Part shown: piece after piece, positions 1-5,247 of the stretch
How positions within the stretch are numbered: the stretch's first letter is position 1
Layout: every line of letters starts with the position of its first letter
IMG/VR virus record: IMGVR_UViG_3300044712_001710
Coordinates: 1-21,772 of that record
Strand: one strand, 5' to 3'
Source of the DNA: a virus
DNA length: 21,772 nucleotides
Notes under the pieces: generated by a model
What the model saw: the letters and a program-made list of their open reading frames with translations, nothing else
What the model was told of the DNA's origin: nothing
Databases searched by the model: none
Program-made: the position numbers and the translations under genes

Positions 1-256
1 TCGGGCGGCGGCCGCGGGGCGGATCGAGGATCAGGCGCTCCTGTCGGACCTGGCCAAGACGGACTCGGACTGCGACGTAAGGGCGGCGGCCGCGGGGCGG
101 ATCGAGGATCAGGCGCTCCTGTCGGACCTGGCCAAGACGGACTCGGACTGGAGGGTTCGGGCGGCGGCCGCGGGGCGGATCGAGGATCAGGCGCTCCTGT
201 CGGACCTGGCCAAGACGGACTCGGACTGCGACGTAAGGGCGGCGGCCGCGGGGCGC
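1..256 (+). repeat. 78-bp in-frame tandem repeat with 156-bp higher-order period
   Basis: A 78-bp unit (26 codons) is repeated with almost no base changes. The variants alternate: the codon pair before the next unit is TGC GAC in one unit and TGG AGG in the next, followed by GTA AGG or GTT CGG. This gives a 156-bp super-period. Bases 1-99 are identical to 157-255, and the match ends at 100/256. Synonymous sites are conserved too, so the array expanded recently or is homogenised by recombination. Confidence 0.95.
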
Positions 257-286
257 CTGAAGAAGCTTTTCCGGGGCGCGGCGTGA
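1..286 (+). CDS. HEAT-like repeat protein, C-terminal part (5' end outside window)
   Basis: The open frame enters from the left edge (first full codon at 2) and stops at TGA 284-286. It reads as 26-residue units of the form VRAAAAGRIEDQALLSDLAK followed by TDSD plus two variable residues (CD or WR), then a short basic end, RLKKLFRGAA. Units with a conserved 'VRxAAxxRI..' helix followed by a second helix are typical of HEAT/PBS-lyase-like alpha-solenoids, which serve as protein-binding scaffolds. About three full units and one partial unit are visible. The start and the rest of the protein lie outside the window. The stop overlaps the GTG of the next gene by 3 nt (GTGA), so the protein belongs to the same phage-like operon. 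Its role is unknown. The fold assignment is by repeat pattern only. Confidence 0.75.
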   Translation, partial: RAAAAGRIEDQALLSDLAKTDSDCDVRAAAAGRIEDQALLSDLAKTDSDWRVRAAAAGRIEDQALLSDLAKTDSDCDVRAAAAGRLKKLFRGAA

Positions 287-588
287 GTTCATCCTACACG
301 CCCGGACCATGGAGGGTAGGGGATACAAACCGGCCTTTCTGGGAAAGCCCCTATGAAGTCTATATAGACAAGGAGAACGGTGGGGCGCGTCGTATTCTTT
401 CCGCCAATTTTGCCATTGGGGAGCTGATTGGGCAAAAAATCTGCCTAGCCAATGTTTCCCTAGCGGCGGCCGCCCCCGATCTCTATGAAGCGCTCAAGGC
501 CATCCGGGGCGCCAAGGATCCGGACGCACTCCTGGAAGCCCTGCGCCGTGGGGATGCCGCGATCAAGAAGGCCGAGGGGAAGGCATGA
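283..588 (+). CDS. Small phage protein with TPGPWR motif
   Basis: A 101-residue protein that starts at GTG 283, overlapping the stop of the upstream repeat gene. The N-terminus carries TPGPWRV, and about 55 residues later comes ANVSLAAAAPDLYEALKAIR. This two-part signature ('TPGPW' ... 'A.LIAAAPDLLEAL') recurs in many small phage and prophage proteins of unknown function. The C-terminus is charged and probably helical. The gene at 791 carries a diverged version of the same pattern. There is no membrane segment and no catalytic motif. Function is unknown; the family resemblance is from memory of the motif, not from a search. Confidence 0.75.
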   Translation: MSSSYTPGPWRVGDTNRPFWESPYEVYIDKENGGARRILSANFAIGELIGQKICLANVSLAAAAPDLYEALKAIRGAKDPDALLEALRRGDAAIKKAEGKA

Positions 589-794
589 GCCATAAGCCCG
601 GAGCCGTTGATTTCGGCCCCTTATTCGACCAGGCCCCCCGCGGCGAGGTGAATGACCGGCTCCTCTGGGCCGCCCGCCTGGGGGCCGCGTACCTAGGGAA
701 GGCCGTGGCCGAGGGGCTCATGGGCGATTGCGCTATTCCACCTTCAAAGGCGCTCGAGCGGATCGAATCCATCATAGAGGAGGCTCGAGGGTGA
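585..794 (+). CDS. Small hypothetical phage protein (69 aa)
   Basis: ATG 585 overlaps the previous stop (ATGA), and the stop overlaps the GTG of the next gene (GTGA). The operon spacing therefore supports this frame. The product is mostly helical, with an alanine/glycine-rich middle (AARLGAAYLGKAVAEGL) and an acidic amphipathic end (ALERIESIIEEARG). I recognise no family. The -1 strand frame over this region is longer but crosses the gene boundary and has no operon logic. Confidence 0.65.
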   Translation: MSHKPGAVDFGPLFDQAPRGEVNDRLLWAARLGAAYLGKAVAEGLMGDCAIPPSKALERIESIIEEARG

Positions 795-1012
795 AGACGC
801 ATACCCCGGGTGAGTGGCGAATCGTTCGATCGGGAATCGGGGAGGTTCAGATCGTTTCCGGGCTCGAATACGTGGCCTATTTCGGTATTGCCACGGATCG
901 GAACAACGTCGACGCGGACGCGGCGCGGATCGTCGCCTGCGTCAACGCCTGCGCGGGGATCCCCTCCGAGGATCTCGGGCGGGTCCGGGATCTCCCTAGG
1001 AAGCCGGCATGA
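791..1012 (+). CDS. Small phage protein with TPGEWR / ACVNACAG motif
   Basis: The start is set at GTG 791, which overlaps the upstream stop, rather than at the upstream in-frame ATG 728, which would lie deep in the previous gene. This gives 73 residues: HTPGEWRI near the N-terminus, then DADAARIVACVNACAGIPSEDL. The 'TPGEW ... NA.RIVACVNAC.G' pattern is common in uncharacterised phage proteins and is a relative of the TPGPWR protein encoded at 283. The stop overlaps the next ATG (ATGA). Function is unknown. Confidence 0.72.
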   Translation: MKTHTPGEWRIVRSGIGEVQIVSGLEYVAYFGIATDRNNVDADAARIVACVNACAGIPSEDLGRVRDLPRKPA

Positions 1013-1287
1013 CGGAGTTCGCCCGAAAGCTCAAGACCGCCACCATTTATGTGAGCGGCCGGCCCCTAGAGGGGATAGAAGCGGTTTACGCCTACTTCGA
1101 CGCCAAGGAGCGCTGGGACCGCCAGTACATCCGTAAGGCGATAGAGCTTGAGCGTCCATACCGGAATTCCACGATGAGCCTTTTCCCGCCTCAGGTGGAG
1201 AGGGTGAAGCGAGAAGATCCGCTCGGGATGGGCGGAATGCTACTCCGGGGCCACTGCACCCACGGCCTCGGCGTGTTGAGGAGGTAA
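1009..1287 (+). CDS. Hypothetical phage protein (92 aa)
   Basis: ATG 1009 overlaps the previous stop, and the gene ends 5 bases before the next ATG. The N-terminal half looks like a compact alpha/beta piece (ATIYVSGRPLEGIEAVYAYF) followed by a basic/acidic helix (DAKERWDRQYIRKAIELERP). The C-terminal 30 residues are glycine-rich and hold a single Cys. I recognise no domain. The sequence GAGGAGG about 12 nt upstream of the next start serves the following gene. Confidence 0.6.
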   Translation: MTEFARKLKTATIYVSGRPLEGIEAVYAYFDAKERWDRQYIRKAIELERPYRNSTMSLFPPQVERVKREDPLGMGGMLLRGHCTHGLGVLRR

Positions 1288-1292
1288 GGGGA

Positions 1293-1610
1293 ATGGAGTT
1301 GATCCTCGATCGGCCGGACCCGGCCAATATCGTAGCCCACAACATTTGGGTTGGGAACATGCTCGAAATGCTCGTCCGGGACCGGGAAGAGAAGCGGATC
1401 AACGCATCCGCCGCTGCGCGGTCCCTTGGCTACGATGCCCGGTACTTCCACGGATCGCCCTGGAGGATCCCGGGGTTCGGGCTCAAGGGGATGATGCATT
1501 CGCTCGCCGCCTGGCGGGCCTGGAATGAGCGGCCCGAGGCCGCGCGGCGGGCCGAGTGGGACGCCATGCCGCTCGATCAGCGCCGGTTGGCGCGCGGGTT
1601 CGCGGAATGA
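1293..1610 (+). CDS. Hypothetical phage protein, possible small DNA-binding fold
   Basis: A 105-residue protein starting at ATG 1293, preceded by a good ribosome site (GAGGAGGTAAGGGGA at 1278-1292). Residues ~33-75 read INASAAARSLGYDARYFHGS then PWRIPGFG, and later a Trp-rich helix (LAAWRAW). The order 'AA..LGY...YF...PWRIP.F' resembles the helix-turn-helix plus wing of excisionase/AlpA-type proteins, but the match is loose. If correct, it would be a small DNA-binding regulator. The stop overlaps the ATG of the zinc protein. Confidence 0.6.
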   Translation: MELILDRPDPANIVAHNIWVGNMLEMLVRDREEKRINASAAARSLGYDARYFHGSPWRIPGFGLKGMMHSLAAWRAWNERPEAARRAEWDAMPLDQRRLARGFAE

Positions 1611-1816
1611 GCCGCGCCGCGAAGGCCCGCGAGGCAATCGATGGAATTGGGGGGGGGGCGGATCAAAACAGTATCTGCTCTGTATGTGGCCGGACGTTTA
1701 CTTCGATCATAAGGAAGCCCATACGTTTCGGGCCCGCACTTTTCAAGGATGTTCCAATGGGCGAATACGTTTGCTCATCCTGCGATAAGAAGCTGGAAAG
1801 AAGGAGGCCTGCTTGA
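1607..1816 (+). CDS. Small zinc-ribbon-like protein with a G10 tract
   Basis: The start is set at ATG 1607, overlapping the previous stop; the in-frame ATG 1556 is inside the previous gene. The 69-residue product has ICSVCGRTF, a ~25-residue spacer, and YVCSSCDKK. That is two CxxC knuckles, the pattern of a zinc ribbon that binds nucleic acid or protein. A run of ten G (1649-1658) encodes three glycines and shifts into the third alternative codon. Any gain or loss of a G would remove the zinc part. The stop TGA overlaps the TTG start of the next gene. Confidence 0.7.
   Translation: MSRAAKAREAIDGIGGGADQNSICSVCGRTFTSIIRKPIRFGPALFKDVPMGEYVCSSCDKKLERRRPA
1801..1807 (+). promoter_or_regulatory. 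Strong Shine-Dalgarno that favours a TTG start at 1813
   Basis: AAGGAGG at 1801-1807 lies 5 nt from TTG 1813, an ideal spacing. TTG 1813 also overlaps the upstream stop (TTGA), as in the rest of this operon. The alternative start, ATG 1831, has only a loose AAGAAGAAAAG in front of it. The TTG start is therefore preferred. Confidence 0.65.
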
Positions 1817-2202
1817 AAGAAGAAAAGCCTATGAGTAATTCATGGATTTTGGGCGTTCTTATCGCGACGGCCGTTCTTTCCGGGGCGATAGGATCGCTAA
1901 CGGAGCGGTTCAGGGCGCCTGAGTTCAAGCCAACGGGATGGATAGACCCCCAAGAGCGGCTTCCCGCGGATAGGGAGCGGGTGACGGCTCTCTACGCGGT
2001 CGACGGAGCGACCATTTCGGAGACGGTTACGTACTGCATCACCGATGTATCCGGGGCGGCGCCAGAAGCCGCCTGGGTACGCTATAGCAGGGATGGAACG
2101 GCCCAGCCCGACCTTGGGGAACCCCTCAAATGGGAGCCGTTCCCGATATTGCCAGACCTATACCTCAAGGCGCGATCAAAAGCGCAGCGTGTCGGACGCT
2201 GA
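1813..2202 (+). CDS. Membrane-anchored DUF551-like protein
   Basis: A 129-residue protein from TTG 1813 (or 123 residues from ATG 1831). Residues ~10-28 are hydrophobic (WILGVLIATAVLSGAIGSL) and should form one N-terminal membrane segment or signal anchor. The rest matches the layout of DUF551, a small domain common in phages: it opens with WIDPQERLPADRERV, has a middle strand pair, and closes with WVRYSRDG and a W-x-P-x-P segment (KWEPFPILP). DUF551 proteins are usually soluble, so the membrane anchor is unusual. Function is unknown. Confidence 0.65.
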   Translation: MKEEKPMSNSWILGVLIATAVLSGAIGSLTERFRAPEFKPTGWIDPQERLPADRERVTALYAVDGATISETVTYCITDVSGAAPEAAWVRYSRDGTAQPDLGEPLKWEPFPILPDLYLKARSKAQRVGR

Positions 2203-2208
2203 TGGCCG

Positions 2209-2523
2209 ATGATCGCCTTCACGGTAGAGGTCGCGCAACGGTTCAGGCTCACGTTCAGCGATCCAGAGGCAAGTGAAGAGGCCGCCCGGGTCATTGCGGA
2301 GCAGAATATTACGCGAATTATCCCGATGGGTGGCAATGGCCGGACGCTGGGAGAGTGGAAGGCCATGCCGCTCGATTTTCTGGTTTCCGTGGTTCCCATG
2401 GTTCTTGAGGCTCCCGAGGTAGTGAGCGCGCCTAGGCGCAAGGAAGAAGGCGCCAGGCCGGAGCAGGCGCGCCAGGCGCCTAAGAGGGAAAAGAGAGGAC
2501 AGGGAGAGCTGGAGATTTTTTAG
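2209..2523 (+). CDS. Small protein with C-terminal clamp-binding-like motif
   Basis: A 104-residue protein from ATG 2209. Residues 1-70 look folded (alternating strands and helices, ending LDFLVSVVPMVL). Residues ~72-97 are a charged, Pro/Arg/Lys/Glu-rich linker that is probably disordered. The last seven residues are QGELEIF, which fits the bacterial sliding-clamp (beta) binding consensus Q-x-x-L-x-(L/I)-F. This layout, a domain plus a flexible tail plus a clamp motif, suggests recruitment to the replication clamp. The domain itself is not recognised. The clamp idea is an inference from a short motif. Confidence 0.6.
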   Translation: MIAFTVEVAQRFRLTFSDPEASEEAARVIAEQNITRIIPMGGNGRTLGEWKAMPLDFLVSVVPMVLEAPEVVSAPRRKEEGARPEQARQAPKREKRGQGELEIF

Positions 2524-2535
2524 AAAGGAGAATGC

Positions 2536-2745
2536 ATGAAGAAGAGCTACGATTTTGCGTTCGACATCGACGACAAGGTGGTCTGCCCGGTGACGGGAGA
2601 GACCGGAGTCGTGACGATGTGCGCCGTGGATGACGGAAGGAAGCCCCAGTACTTCGTCAAGAGCAAGGATGGGGAAAAATGGTGGCCCGAGCGGCACCTC
2701 GACGCGGTGGCTATGGAGGGCGAGCCGGCGGCGGACCAGGCCTAG
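2536..2745 (+). CDS. Small SH3/KOW-like phage protein
   Basis: A 69-residue protein from ATG 2536 with a strong ribosome site, AAAGGAG, at 2524-2530. The sequence DIDDKVVCPVTGETGVV, then VDDGRKPQYFVKSKDG, then WWPERHLDAV follows the strand pattern of small SH3- or KOW-like barrels often seen in phage early regions ('D.V....G..G.V......Y.V....G....W.E..L'). The role is unknown. It is the last protein gene before the hairpin-rich, gene-free stretch. Confidence 0.7.
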   Translation: MKKSYDFAFDIDDKVVCPVTGETGVVTMCAVDDGRKPQYFVKSKDGEKWWPERHLDAVAMEGEPAADQA

Positions 2746-2770
2746 CGTCACGCCGGGGAAACCCGGCATC

Positions 2771-2872
2771 GGAGGCGCGACCTCCCGCCGTTCTCGCATA
2801 CGACGGCGGGCAGGCGCTAGGAAGGGGTACGCGGCGCGTACCTCGGCCAGGGTTCGAATCCCTGGGCCTCCA
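2771..2872 (+). other. tRNA-like element (T-arm and acceptor, no D-arm)
   Basis: CAGGG-TTCGAAT-CCCTG (2848-2864) is a textbook T-arm. It is followed by GGCCTCC and A, like the 3' acceptor strand and discriminator base of a tRNA. GGAGGC at 2771-2776 pairs perfectly with GCCTCC at 2866-2871. Between them lie an 8-bp hairpin (2784-2810, in the anticodon-arm position) and a 9-bp hairpin (2824-2844) like the long variable arm of class II tRNAs such as Ser. There is no D-arm, the presumed anticodon loop is too long (11 nt), and CCA is not encoded. It may be a tRNA mimic, a decayed tRNA, or the tRNA 3' end copied into an attP site. Confidence 0.4.
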
Positions 2873-3096
2873 AGTGGTGTCCACAACCAAAGTTGCCGAA
2901 AGGCGTGAAGCGTGGCGGCGAGGAGCCTGGCCGATAACCCGGGCGGTGGTCCGTTGTCGGTGACATACCTCATGGAACCGAACGCAAGCCGAAGCGCGAC
3001 AGGTGCAGGGGTGGTCGAACCTGCTAAAAAACCAGCGCCCTTGACACTGGCGACTAAAAACTTACCACGCGTTGCCGCGGCGAGACGGGGCTGGCC

Positions 3097-3119
3097 GCCG
3101 GGAAAGACCGGCTTTTTTT
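3097..3119 (+). terminator. Rho-independent terminator
   Basis: Stem GCCGG (3097-3101) / CCGGC (3108-3112), loop GAAAGA, directly followed by seven T (3113-3119). It would end the early operon or the candidate RNA just before the next gene. Confidence 0.75.
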
Positions 3120-3186
3120 GGAGGACGTCCTGGGAGGTGATTGGGAGGATTTTCATAGAGACGACTATCCGGCCTTAAAGGTTCAG

Positions 3187-3342
3187 ATGGCCGCGGATGT
3201 GAAAACACTCCGACCTGATTGCGGATCCTTGGAAATGCTTCGCGACGATCTGAAGGAGCAACTAAAGGCTAGGTCAATCCAAGGGATTCGCTCATATGCG
3301 GCGATTCTCAAGGATTTGGCTGATGGATGCAGGAAGGCATGA
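3187..3342 (+). CDS. Hypothetical phage protein (51 aa, start uncertain)
   Basis: ATG 3187 is preceded by AAAGG at a usable distance. The frame is also open back to a TTG at 3118 (74 residues), but that start lies in the T-run of the terminator and has no ribosome site. The product is acidic/basic and helical (SLEMLRDDLKEQLKARSIQG followed by IRSYAAILKDLADGCRKA). I recognise no family. It is the first gene after the terminator, so an unseen promoter should lie in or near 3120-3186. Confidence 0.5.
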   Translation: MAADVKTLRPDCGSLEMLRDDLKEQLKARSIQGIRSYAAILKDLADGCRKA

Positions 3343-3356
3343 AGGGGAGGGGAATC

Positions 3357-3482
3357 ATGAGGAAATGGTACTTCATCCGGGGCGCGGTGTATCGCCTTGG
3401 AACGCGCTTTAAAGAGGCAGGGGAGAGCCTTCGCCTCATCGGATTCATCAGGCTCGGGTTATGGCTTAGGGGACGCGCCTAA
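3357..3482 (+). CDS. Very small basic phage protein (41 aa)
   Basis: ATG 3357 to TAA 3480-3482, with a very strong purine ribosome site (GAAGGGGAGGGGAA, 3341-3354) just upstream. The product begins MRKWYFIRGAVYRLGTRFKE and ends in a basic hydrophobic stretch (LIGFIRLGLWLRGRA). Such small Arg/aromatic-rich proteins occur in phage early operons, but I cannot name a function. The strong ribosome site and the fit between neighbours support a real gene. Confidence 0.6.
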   Translation: MRKWYFIRGAVYRLGTRFKEAGESLRLIGFIRLGLWLRGRA

Positions 3483-3521
3483 AGGCTTTCCCTGTCGAAT
3501 GGCTGGAGGATCGGGGAGAGT

Positions 3522-4547
3522 ATGAAGAACAACATCGGCCACTTTACCCACGAAGTGAATGCCCTTGATCATCGCAAATTCCTCATCCTGCGCGCTTTCT
3601 ATGGCGGTGAAAAAGGATGGGCTATGGAGGCCCGTTTCTGGGGCTTAAACTGCCTGATTGGTGATGCTGAGGGATGCCGGCTTGATACGGCCAAGAAAGG
3701 CGAAAAAGCCCGGATTGGTAGGGCTCTTGAGCTCTCTCTGAAGGAGGTAGACGAGTTCCTAACCGTCCTCGAGGTAGAGGCCGAGCTCCTTCATAATGAG
3801 GGCGGAATCATATGGACCGACCAAACCCAAGAGGACCTTGGGCGGGCCATGTCGGTTAGGATTGAGTCCAAAAATAGAAGAAATGGAAGAAACGGACGGC
3901 AACCGGATGTAAAAGAAGAAAAGACGGCCGTTGAAACGGAAACGACGGCCGACAAAACCCACGGAGCGGAGCGGAGAGGAGAGGAGAGGAGTAATACAAG
4001 AGCGAGCGAGCATACTACATCGGCAGAGCCGTCGCCTGTGGAAAACTCTCAAGAATCCGGGGCGATAGAATCGCCCGCCCGCCCGCCGCTCTTAAGAGAC
4101 CAGATCCAGGAAAAGATAAATGCGGCCCCATGGCCTATAACCTTTTCAGCTTCAGAAGCTGCTTTTTTAGCCGTCCGGCTGGTTGCTTTCTGCGCCGATG
4201 CCGGATTTGTTGACTACGCCATAGACCGCGTTTCTAGGCAAAATCCAAGCAATCCACCAGGCCTCTTGATCGCGGGCCTTACGAGATATGACGAGTGGAT
4301 CCACGAATACATCAAGGGCAAGGAGCGTGAAAAAGATCGAGACGCGCGAGCCCCTCCCGTGATTCCACCACCCCCACCCTGTTCTTGTGGTGGTGAAAGC
4401 GGTGTCCGCTTTTCTCTCAGGATCGATGAGGGCAAGTGCAAGGATTGTGGGGCTTGGTTTGAGTGGAATTATGAGCATGGCTCATGGGTTGAAGATCGTG
4501 CGTTGTGCGGTGATCGAATAGCTGATCGTGTTGACGTTGGAGGCTGA
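3522..4547 (+). CDS. DUF4373 (Lin1244/Lin1753-like) replication/regulatory protein
   Basis: A 341-residue protein from ATG 3522, behind GGGGAGAG. Residues 1-95 fit the DUF4373 N-terminal domain: HFTHEVNALDHRKFLILRAF, then YGGEKGWAMEARFWGL, then an acidic helix. This domain is found in phage DnaD-like replication-initiation proteins. Residues ~115-185 are a charged, low-complexity linker. Its DNA holds a GGAGA-type purine microrepeat (about 3962-3991). Residues ~186-270 form a helical domain. After a proline run comes a zinc ribbon (CSCGG ... CKDCGAWFEW). It probably binds DNA or loads helicase, by family analogy. No helicase loader gene is visible here. Confidence 0.65.
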   Translation: MKNNIGHFTHEVNALDHRKFLILRAFYGGEKGWAMEARFWGLNCLIGDAEGCRLDTAKKGEKARIGRALELSLKEVDEFLTVLEVEAELLHNEGGIIWTDQTQEDLGRAMSVRIESKNRRNGRNGRQPDVKEEKTAVETETTADKTHGAERRGEERSNTRASEHTTSAEPSPVENSQESGAIESPARPPLLRDQIQEKINAAPWPITFSASEAAFLAVRLVAFCADAGFVDYAIDRVSRQNPSNPPGLLIAGLTRYDEWIHEYIKGKEREKDRDARAPPVIPPPPPCSCGGESGVRFSLRIDEGKCKDCGAWFEWNYEHGSWVEDRALCGDRIADRVDVGG

Positions 4548-4555
4548 CCTAGGCA

Positions 4556-4900
4556 ATGACCTACAATGAGCGCCTTTTTAAACTTCAAGATCAATACGGG
4601 ATTGCTCGAGATCCAGCCGTTTTAGATGGCATGTATCAAGTGCTTTATCGGATCGCCCGTGGCATGTCAGCGCCATACGTGGGACAGGGGCGCGGTGAGT
4701 TGGATTCTGCTGATGATATTGCCCATGATGCTGCGGCGGAAATCATAAAGCGATTTCTTGAGAATCCAAAATACCAAGTGTACCGATGCTTTAAAGCTGT
4801 TGTCCGTCATGCGTTGCGCGATAGATGCAGGCCAAAGCGCATTATTGATCAATGCGTAGACAGGATAGACGACATAGGGAAGGACCATGCATGCGCTTAA
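4556..4900 (+). CDS. Sigma-70 region 2-like small protein
   Basis: A 114-residue protein from ATG 4556. Residues ~52-97 contain SADDIAHDAAAEIIKRFLEN and, after a short linker, FKAVVRHALRDRCRPKR. This is the order and spacing of ECF sigma region 2 ('..DA.DL.Q..F......F..wl..iarn..rD..Rr.r'), the part that binds core RNA polymerase and the -10 element. No region 4 follows; the protein ends shortly after. It sits directly before the HNH-terminase block, where late-gene regulators are often found. A late transcription activator is possible, but the resemblance is moderate. It overlaps the HNH gene by 10 nt. Confidence 0.5.
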   Translation: MTYNERLFKLQDQYGIARDPAVLDGMYQVLYRIARGMSAPYVGQGRGELDSADDIAHDAAAEIIKRFLENPKYQVYRCFKAVVRHALRDRCRPKRIIDQCVDRIDDIGKDHACA

Positions 4901-5247
4901 AGTTTTGCGCTAGCCCTGGATGTCAGGTGATGATACCTCAAGGTCAAACACGTTGCCCGAAACATGCAGGCGTAGGCGGTGCATTTGATGGGGCTATTAG
5001 AACTAATGGGCATCTGTACAATACGCGCCGATGGAGGAATCTACGGGCTGACGTTATAAGACAGCATCCGTACTGTGTTCGATGTCAAAGAACGACCGGC
5101 CTAACCGTCGATCATATTCAGCCCCCTAGAGGTGATGAAGTTCTATTCTGGGATCCGGACAACCTTGAAGTTATTTGCCATGAGGATCAGGCAAGAAAGA
5201 CAGCCGCGGAAGTGAGGGCAAGGAAGAATGAATACAAGACGAATTAA
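4891..5247 (+). CDS. HNH endonuclease-like protein with Gln in place of the last His
   Basis: Start ATG 4891 is preferred over the in-frame ATG 4852, which lies in the previous gene; AGGGAAGGA is 7 nt upstream. The 118-residue product has an N-terminal knuckle (FCASPGC ... RCPKH), then YCVRC (Cys62, Cys65), VDHIQP (Asp74, His75), DNLEVICHEDQ (Asn91, Cys96) and RKTAAE. HNH proteins next to terminases help cut DNA during packaging. The usual ending is 'CxxCH.RKT'. Here the second Cys is Asp99 and the catalytic or metal-binding His is Gln100, so activity is uncertain. Confidence 0.8.
   Translation: MRLKFCASPGCQVMIPQGQTRCPKHAGVGGAFDGAIRTNGHLYNTRRWRNLRADVIRQHPYCVRCQRTTGLTVDHIQPPRGDEVLFWDPDNLEVICHEDQARKTAAEVRARKNEYKTN

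Larger units (their letters stand above)
2746..3119 (+). ncRNA. Candidate structured phage RNA in a 440-bp gene gap
   Basis: Between the stop at 2745 and ATG 3187 I see no convincing gene. The stretch is instead packed with + strand hairpins: GCCGGG/CCCGGC with a GAAA loop (2752-2767); GGAGG/CCTCC (2771-2785); CCCGCCGT/ACGGCGGG (2784-2810); a 9-bp stem at 2824-2844 with one G-U pair; a perfect tRNA T-arm (2848-2864); GTGG/CCAC (2874-2884); GCC-GAAA-GGC (2895-2904); and a 7-bp stem pairing CCGATAA 2931-2937 with TTGTCGG 2954-2960. It ends in a terminator at 3097-3119. I do not find tmRNA, RNase P, 6S or group I intron landmarks. The 5' end is not defined. The call rests on inspection only. Confidence 0.4.

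Noticed and set aside
1-256. CRISPR array
   Set aside because: The repeat is continuous and codes in frame (26 codons per unit) with no unique spacers.
2746-3119. tmRNA (including the permuted form)
   Set aside because: The T-arm-first order and length fit a permuted tmRNA, but there is no GGNTTCGAC-type D-loop, no alanine G-U acceptor pair, and the tag-like stretch near 3030-3085 has no stop.
2746-3119. Group I intron
   Set aside because: GACTA near 3050 resembles the conserved R element, but no matching S element (AGTC) follows before the terminator and no exon join is apparent.
2176-3156. 326-residue open frame on the minus strand
   Set aside because: It runs antisense to three features (2209 gene, 2536 gene and the hairpin region), has no ribosome site or operon logic and no domain pattern. 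Long chance frames are common in this GC-rich DNA.
2912-3178. Possible + strand gene (88 aa) through the hairpin region
   Set aside because: It has no ribosome site and runs through the terminator stem and T-run. Its sequence shows no fold pattern, and the hairpins explain the region better.
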